64,000 nt of DNA from Limonium bicolor (lineage: Eukaryota > Streptophyta > Magnoliopsida > Caryophyllales > Plumbaginaceae), in contig CM041776.1 of assembly GCA_023374045.1 (NCBI GenBank), positions 119,989,000-120,052,999 on the forward strand, read 5' to 3'. The notes under the pieces were generated by a model. The model saw nothing but the letters and a program-made list of their open reading frames with translations. It had not been told where the DNA came from and did no database searches. The position numbers and the translations under genes were made by a program. Of this stretch, positions 59,140-64,000 are shown in pieces; position 1 is the stretch's first letter; each line of letters begins with the position of its first letter.

Positions 59140-61324
59140 TGTTATAACCCGTATAATTGCAACCTTATATTATGTCCGGTTTATGTAATGAGCTAAGATG
59201 GATTACATTTCTTTATTTTTAGTTGGGACGTCAGCGGCATTGTTTTAATTGCCAAGGACAAGGAAGTCTTTCGATTAATTAATTATTTATTTATAAGGAA
59301 AGGGAATTCCTTATTTCTTTTCTTTTCCTGATCATTGTTATTCACGTCAGTTCGTGAGGAGCGTCTCGATCGTGGTTTGAACGACAGTTTTCCTCCCCTT
59401 CTCCTCTCTCTAATTCCTCCTCTGCTGAAACGGTGAATGATCTGTTGCAATCTGGTCGGAATCTCTGCTGCTGTGTAATCCGTTGTCCGCCTTCAGGTTT
59501 GGTTCTCGAATTTCAGATTAGTAATTTAGAGCAAGTTCCTCTCCTCTGCAGTTTCTGATTTTAGATTTGTTGTGATGAACTCAGCGATTGTGCTCTGCGT
59601 TTGGATTCGTGTTCTGCGTGTGGCTGTTGCTCTGCGAATTGCTGGAGGTTCTGCACACTCGGTTCAGGTTCGTGTTGCAGATTAAGGGTTGTGTTGTCTC
59701 GGTTTGTCTCTTCCGTTTTTCTGATTTTGGATTATCGTTTATGGGAATTAAGTGGTTGTTCGGTTCGGTCTGGTTGATCATTTGTTCGTTGCTGTTGTTG
59801 CTGCGTTCTGTGGATTTTCTGCTCTCTGAACTGAGGTAGGTGGTTACTCGATTCAGTTTGGAAGTTCAGCCATGGGGTGTGAAAGGCTTTAATCTGATTT
59901 GAAGTGTGTGTCGGATTGCGTTGTTGTTTGATTGTGTTTTGAATGGCTAAACCCCCATGGTTTCCTGTTTTAATGTCTGATTTGGTGTGTGTGTTTAATT
60001 GGCATTTGTGGTATTGAATTGCGTTGTTTTTCTGCTCTGTTCGTCTTCTGAAATTTGCAGTTTTCGCACTGTCCGAACTTCTGTCCGAGCTTTGAAGTTC
60101 GGACAGTGCGTTTTTGCCTTTCTGATTTTCAAGTTCGGGGTATGTCCGAACATCTGTCCGAACATTGATGTTCGGACACACCCTCAGGTTTCTTCTGATT
60201 TAAGTTCGACCTGTGTCCGAACTTCGACGTCCGGACACAAGGTCGGACTTTCCGCGTGTTTCTTCCCGTAAACTTGTCCGAACATCAGTCCGAACATTGA
60301 TGTTCGGACATTCTAAAATTTCCTGTCTGTTTTCAAATCGACTTGTGTCCGAACATTGATGTCCGGACACAAGTTCGGACGCGTGACTGTTTTGGCTTCT
60401 GAGTCTCGACTTGTGTCCGAACTTCAACGTTAGGACACAAGCTCGGACACCTCTCTGTTTTCAGCAAACTTCTTCGTTTGAACTCCGTTTTGAGTGCCGT
60501 CTGCGGGGTTGGATTCCTTTTGATCTGTACTACTGATTTATGAGTGTTTTGGCATACTTAAATGCAATCTTGCTTCTGTTTAAGCACCCTTCTGTTTTGG
60601 GACATTGCACATTGTTTCTGAGCCGTGAATGGCTGGGTCGAGCTATTCCATGGTATACCATGTAGACGTCTTTCTGAGTGTGGGTCATTCCCTTTCTGTT
60701 CTATGGGGTTGACGAACCCTTTGGCTATTTCGAGTCATTTCTGCGTGCCGAGAGACCTGGTATGGTCTATGGGTCTTCGACCCTTCTGAGTGTGTGCTTT
60801 GTGTCTTGTCCCCTTTCTGTTTAAGATCTCTGATTGTTTCTGAATTGGGAACCCTTGAGTTCCACTCTGTTTCTGTTCTGAAAGCTTCTGGATATTGAGA
60901 ATTGTGGATATAATGCTTATCTTCTCCTTCTTCTGTTTTCAATTGTTTTGAGCGACCTTACTGATGACGGTCGCCGCTTATTGGGCATAGTTGTGTGCTC
61001 ATTCCCCTACTTCTAACATTTTTGCAGATTGATCAGCGAGGATCATCTTGAGTTCTGGAGCTGTAGTGCTTAGCTCATTTGATTGTTTAAACTTCTGTTA
61101 TGACGTTGTAGCCTTCGAGCCTTACTCTGTTTTGAGTTTCTGATTCGAACATGTATTTGGAAATCGTTTTACTTCCGCTGTATTGGATACTTTGGTTTAC
61201 AACGTTTATGTAAACTCTGTTTTGGGCCTTTATTGCATTTGAATGTTTTAGAGCCTTGCGTTATTGGTAGTAATACGCGGCGTGTAATACCCTTAACTCT
61301 TAGGCCGGTTTTAGGGGTGTTACA
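59140..61324 (+). repeat. Element D 3' LTR (2185 bp)
   Basis: It is closely similar to the 5' LTR through its whole length, with the dyad array at 60066-60450. It ends GGGGTGTTACA followed by the A run of the target site. Confidence 0.93.
60066..60450. repeat. Dyad array in element D 3' LTR
   Basis: It is the counterpart of 53273-53672, starting 926 bp from the LTR start. Some arms are better paired here, for example GTCCGAACATTGATGTCCGG near 60348. Confidence 0.92.
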
Positions 61325-62477
61325 AAAAATGAACTTCATCCACATGGGTTTTCCCCATTTGAAGAGAAATTGACATCAAAAGGAAGCTTGGAGTCTCCTC
61401 TTTCAAACAAGGTAAAAAGTTTCAAGAGAAAATCTCATTTTCCCCATTTTCTTGCCTTGGCCGATTTGGCTACTTCTCTTACCTTGTTTTTCTTCTTGTT
61501 TTGGAGCTTCATTTCAACCCTCCATTGGTGGAATAATCCCCTTCTTGATTCAAGGGTGAGAATCCCTCTTAAAAGCTTCAAAAAGGTAAACCCTAACTTG
61601 TGTTCTAAGCCCTTTGATTTAATTGAGTTTTCTAAGGGTTTAGATAATTAATTGAGTGTGTTTTGTATTCTTGGATGTTGGGATGGAGTTTGGAAACTCC
61701 ATACCCTCTTAACCGATTTTGGAGAAGATGAGGAGTAAGAGGAGATTAAGGAGACTTGTGAAATTAAGGTAAGAAATTCACCCTAAACCTTGTCTATAAT
61801 TGTTTAAGTGTTTGGGATGGGTAAACAAATTAATGAACCCAAATTGTGGATTAAAATCTGTGTTGTAATGTGTTTAGTTGGTGTTGGAGAGGTGTGTGAA
61901 TTAATAGTTGAGTTGAGGCCTTAAGAGCCAAATGTTTTAAGTTGGAGATTGATATTGTGGTTGTGGAGTTTATGGTGATTATGTTGTTGTTGATGGAATT
62001 TGAGGATATGTTATGTACTGTTAGGACCCTTGAAAGGGTGTGGCTAGATTAGGAATGAGAGGGATGAAAATTGATGGTTTGGATGTATAAGTTTTATGGG
62101 GAGGTTAGCAAAATTTTAATGGAAAATGAGTGTTTGATGATGGTTTAATGGATGGGAGAATTTAGGTGTTCAATTGGGATGTTAATGTTGAGTAGAGGGG
62201 AGTTTTGGCCTTGTAATGGTGAATAAATAATGGAGTTAAGAGAGTGGTGAGAAAAATCTGTAGCATAACACTTGATAGAACTAAGCATTAGTTCTTGTAA
62301 GAGGAGAGTAAGAAATTTGGGTGAATTTGGTTAAGAATTGAGTAACAAGCGTAGGTGATGAGTTAGGTGAGTTTAAGAGGTTGTAATGGTGATGGAAAAT
62401 GCCCAAATACATGTAGGAACCTTGGAGCAACAATGGAAAGAAGTTTAGAGTTGAATGGACATTTAGAATAAGGGTCT

Positions 62478-62804
62478 GGAGCCGACCGACCTTAGGACCG
62501 GACTTACAAGGTCGGTCGAGCCCAGTTTAACCCGTCGGAAACCTTTCTGGAATCGACCGACCTTGGGACCGGACTTGCACCAAGGTCGGTCGGACTCAAA
62601 TTTTGTGCGCGGAAATCTTTCTGGAATGGACCGACCTTAGGACCGGACTTGCAAGGTCGGTCGGGGTAAAATTTTCAAACGGGAAGTCTTCTGGAATGGA
62701 CCAACCTTGGGACCGGACTTGGAAAGGTCGGTCGGAGTGAAAAATTTCGAACTCGGACGTTACTGGAATGGACCGACCTTGGGTAAGTTCGGTCGGTAAG
62801 GTCG
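62478..62804. repeat. Dyad array, CGACCGACCTT...AAGGTCGGTCG type (C2 LTR)
   Basis: Five units of about 70 bp contain GACCGACCTTGGGACCGGACTTGCAAGGTCGGTCG or variants, with linkers containing CTTTCTGGAATGG. This is the inverse-strand version of the array at 38914-39392, consistent with the opposite orientation of that LTR. Confidence 0.9.
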
Positions 62805-64000
62805 GTCGGCCACTTATAAAAAAAATAAAAAATAAAAAATAAAAAATTTAAGTTGTCTAATGATGAGGACTGGTATGTCAAGATGTTATAAGGTTGTTAA
62901 GGATATGTTAAGTGAGTAATAATGACCATTGAGTGGAGAAGAGTTGTAATAAAATGTGAAAGTAAACAAGTTAAGAATGAGAAGTTATAAAACTACTGAA
63001 CGGGGTTAACCATGGGCACATTAGTCTTTAAATAGCTATACTACCCCGATGTTAATGGAGGTAGTTACAATGTTACCAGTTGTTCAAAGAGTTTTCGAGG
63101 AACATGCGATGGGACGTTGGAGTGGACCTTCTGTGACAGGTATGGTTTTCTTGCAACCTGTGTCCTACCGGATTACACCGGCTTGTATGCCAATGTGTTT
63201 TTCTGTGTGTTTGCCACCTTGCAAGATAGAGCATGAAATGAGTTTATAGTAATTCATTATTGTGGCGTAATTAATTCCGATACCGTTTAACCCTAATTAT
63301 GTGTTAAATAATAGTTAACCGACCTTAGGTACACATAAGAGATCGGTATTCGGAAAAAACGTCCCAACCCATGGGAACGTTCTAACTACGGCTATCCGTG
63401 CGTTTGAGTATGTTGTGACTAGGTGTGATGTATGTGACTTTGTTTTGTGTGTTGTTGCTATCGGATATAGTTGTCCATGTTTGTTAAAAAAGGGATGTTA
63501 CTCCCCTTCTGGCCTAACAGAGTTAGTAACACTATGTGATGTATGTATGTGATGAGTTCCATAAAGGAACCTTTAACTAATATGTATATGTTATGTATGG
63601 TGAGGAATCCGGTCGTTCCGGTCGCGCGTGTTGTTTGGGAGTTGATGTATATATGTGAATTAACTCCCATCCTGTTATGTTAAGGGTTGCTTTCCTTCAT
63701 TGGATTTCGACCTCCCATTAGCTTAGCCAAAGCTTACCTACCCAACTTCCAATCGGGTAGGGGGAAATCATGTTTAATGTTGGTAGGGTGTTGATGCCTA
63801 AGTTCGCTTCGACTCCCTCTTTATTATGTTACGGTTGTTTTTCCTCCTTGAATTACAACCACCCACAAGCTTAACCAAGGCTTACCTACCTCATCATTAT
63901 TGGAGCTAGGGGGAAATTGTGCAAGGTGTGATCGGTCCCATATGAGGCCACCACACCTAAGTAAAGAAAATGTATGTATGTTGTGCTCGGGCTTCTATCA

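Larger units (their letters stand above)
52341..61324 (+). mobile_element. Chromovirus element D (Tekay/Del-like), nearly complete, plus strand
   Basis: 5' LTR 52341-54539, internal region 54540-59139, 3' LTR 59140-61324. It is flanked by AAAAA at 52336-52340 and 61325-61329, a plausible but low-complexity target duplication. The primer site, purine tract and gag-pol are in the expected order. It is the same family as element B in the opposite orientation and is inserted in the C2 LTR. Confidence 0.93.
51493..64000 (+). mobile_element. Chromovirus 3' LTR C2 (family beta), interrupted by element D
   Basis: It begins TGAAATACCCCAAACC after a purine tract. The LTR covers 51493-52340, is interrupted by element D, and resumes at 61330 until the window edge. 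It shares with the LTR at 37430-41744 the GACCGACC dyad array, and with 11672-22187 the GAAGAAAACGGATCCAAA block and the CCGGTTTACACCGGC-like block near 63160. Its 3' end lies outside the window. Confidence 0.8.

Noticed and set aside
61370..61651. 93-codon ORF at the start of the resumed C2 LTR
   Set aside because: It lies in LTR leader sequence; no domain and no match to the pol genes of either element.

Overview
This window is a transposable-element-dominated stretch of a plant nuclear genome, most likely a repeat-rich eudicot; I cannot name the species. The evidence is two spliced plant-type genes (an NOI/RIN4-like gene and a CCCH zinc-finger gene) in a small island near 26.4-32.1 kb, surrounded by nested Ty3/gypsy LTR retrotransposons of the Athila and chromovirus (Tekay/Del-like) lineages, solo LTRs, short inverted-repeat DNA elements, a LINE remnant and minisatellite blocks.

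Layout. 1-8152: two Athila-type elements, one inserted in the 3' non-coding region of the other (decayed pol 1-2742, 3' LTR 3961-5666; older element's tail 5667-6308 and LTR 6309-8152). 8153-9173: end of a chromovirus LTR. 9610-11272: Athila solo LTR with a clean 5-bp duplication. 11672-22187: a 4.3-kb chromovirus LTR split by two solo LTRs, a 4.6-kb chromovirus LTR (11911-16516, duplication ttccc) and an Athila LTR (18849-20442, duplication gtaat). 22446-24130: consecutive unrelated minisatellites. 26435-32096: the gene island, with the two genes convergent. 32107-35618: three inverted-repeat elements, the first with a perfect 10-bp target duplication. 35910-36761: LINE reverse-transcriptase remnant, cut by stacked chromovirus LTRs (36762-41744). 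41901-50959 and 52341-61324: two nearly complete chromoviruses of one family in opposite orientation, each with two LTRs, tRNA-Met primer site and a frameshifted gag-pol. The second sits inside another chromovirus LTR that runs off the window end.

The most striking pattern is that Athila and chromovirus LTRs, and one small foldback DNA element, carry a cluster of short inverted repeats (dyads). The sequence is family-specific (in the LTRs usually GTCCG/CGGAC-like, or GGCGG in one), while placement is conserved within each lineage. In the four Athila LTRs the cluster begins 227-277 bp from the LTR start, upstream of a TATA box. I regard this as the best candidate for an undescribed feature.

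Single-base indels break almost every long reading frame, including the otherwise well-preserved CCCH gene, so residual assembly errors must be weighed before calling genes dead. Boundaries come from reading the sequence; no alignments or searches were run.
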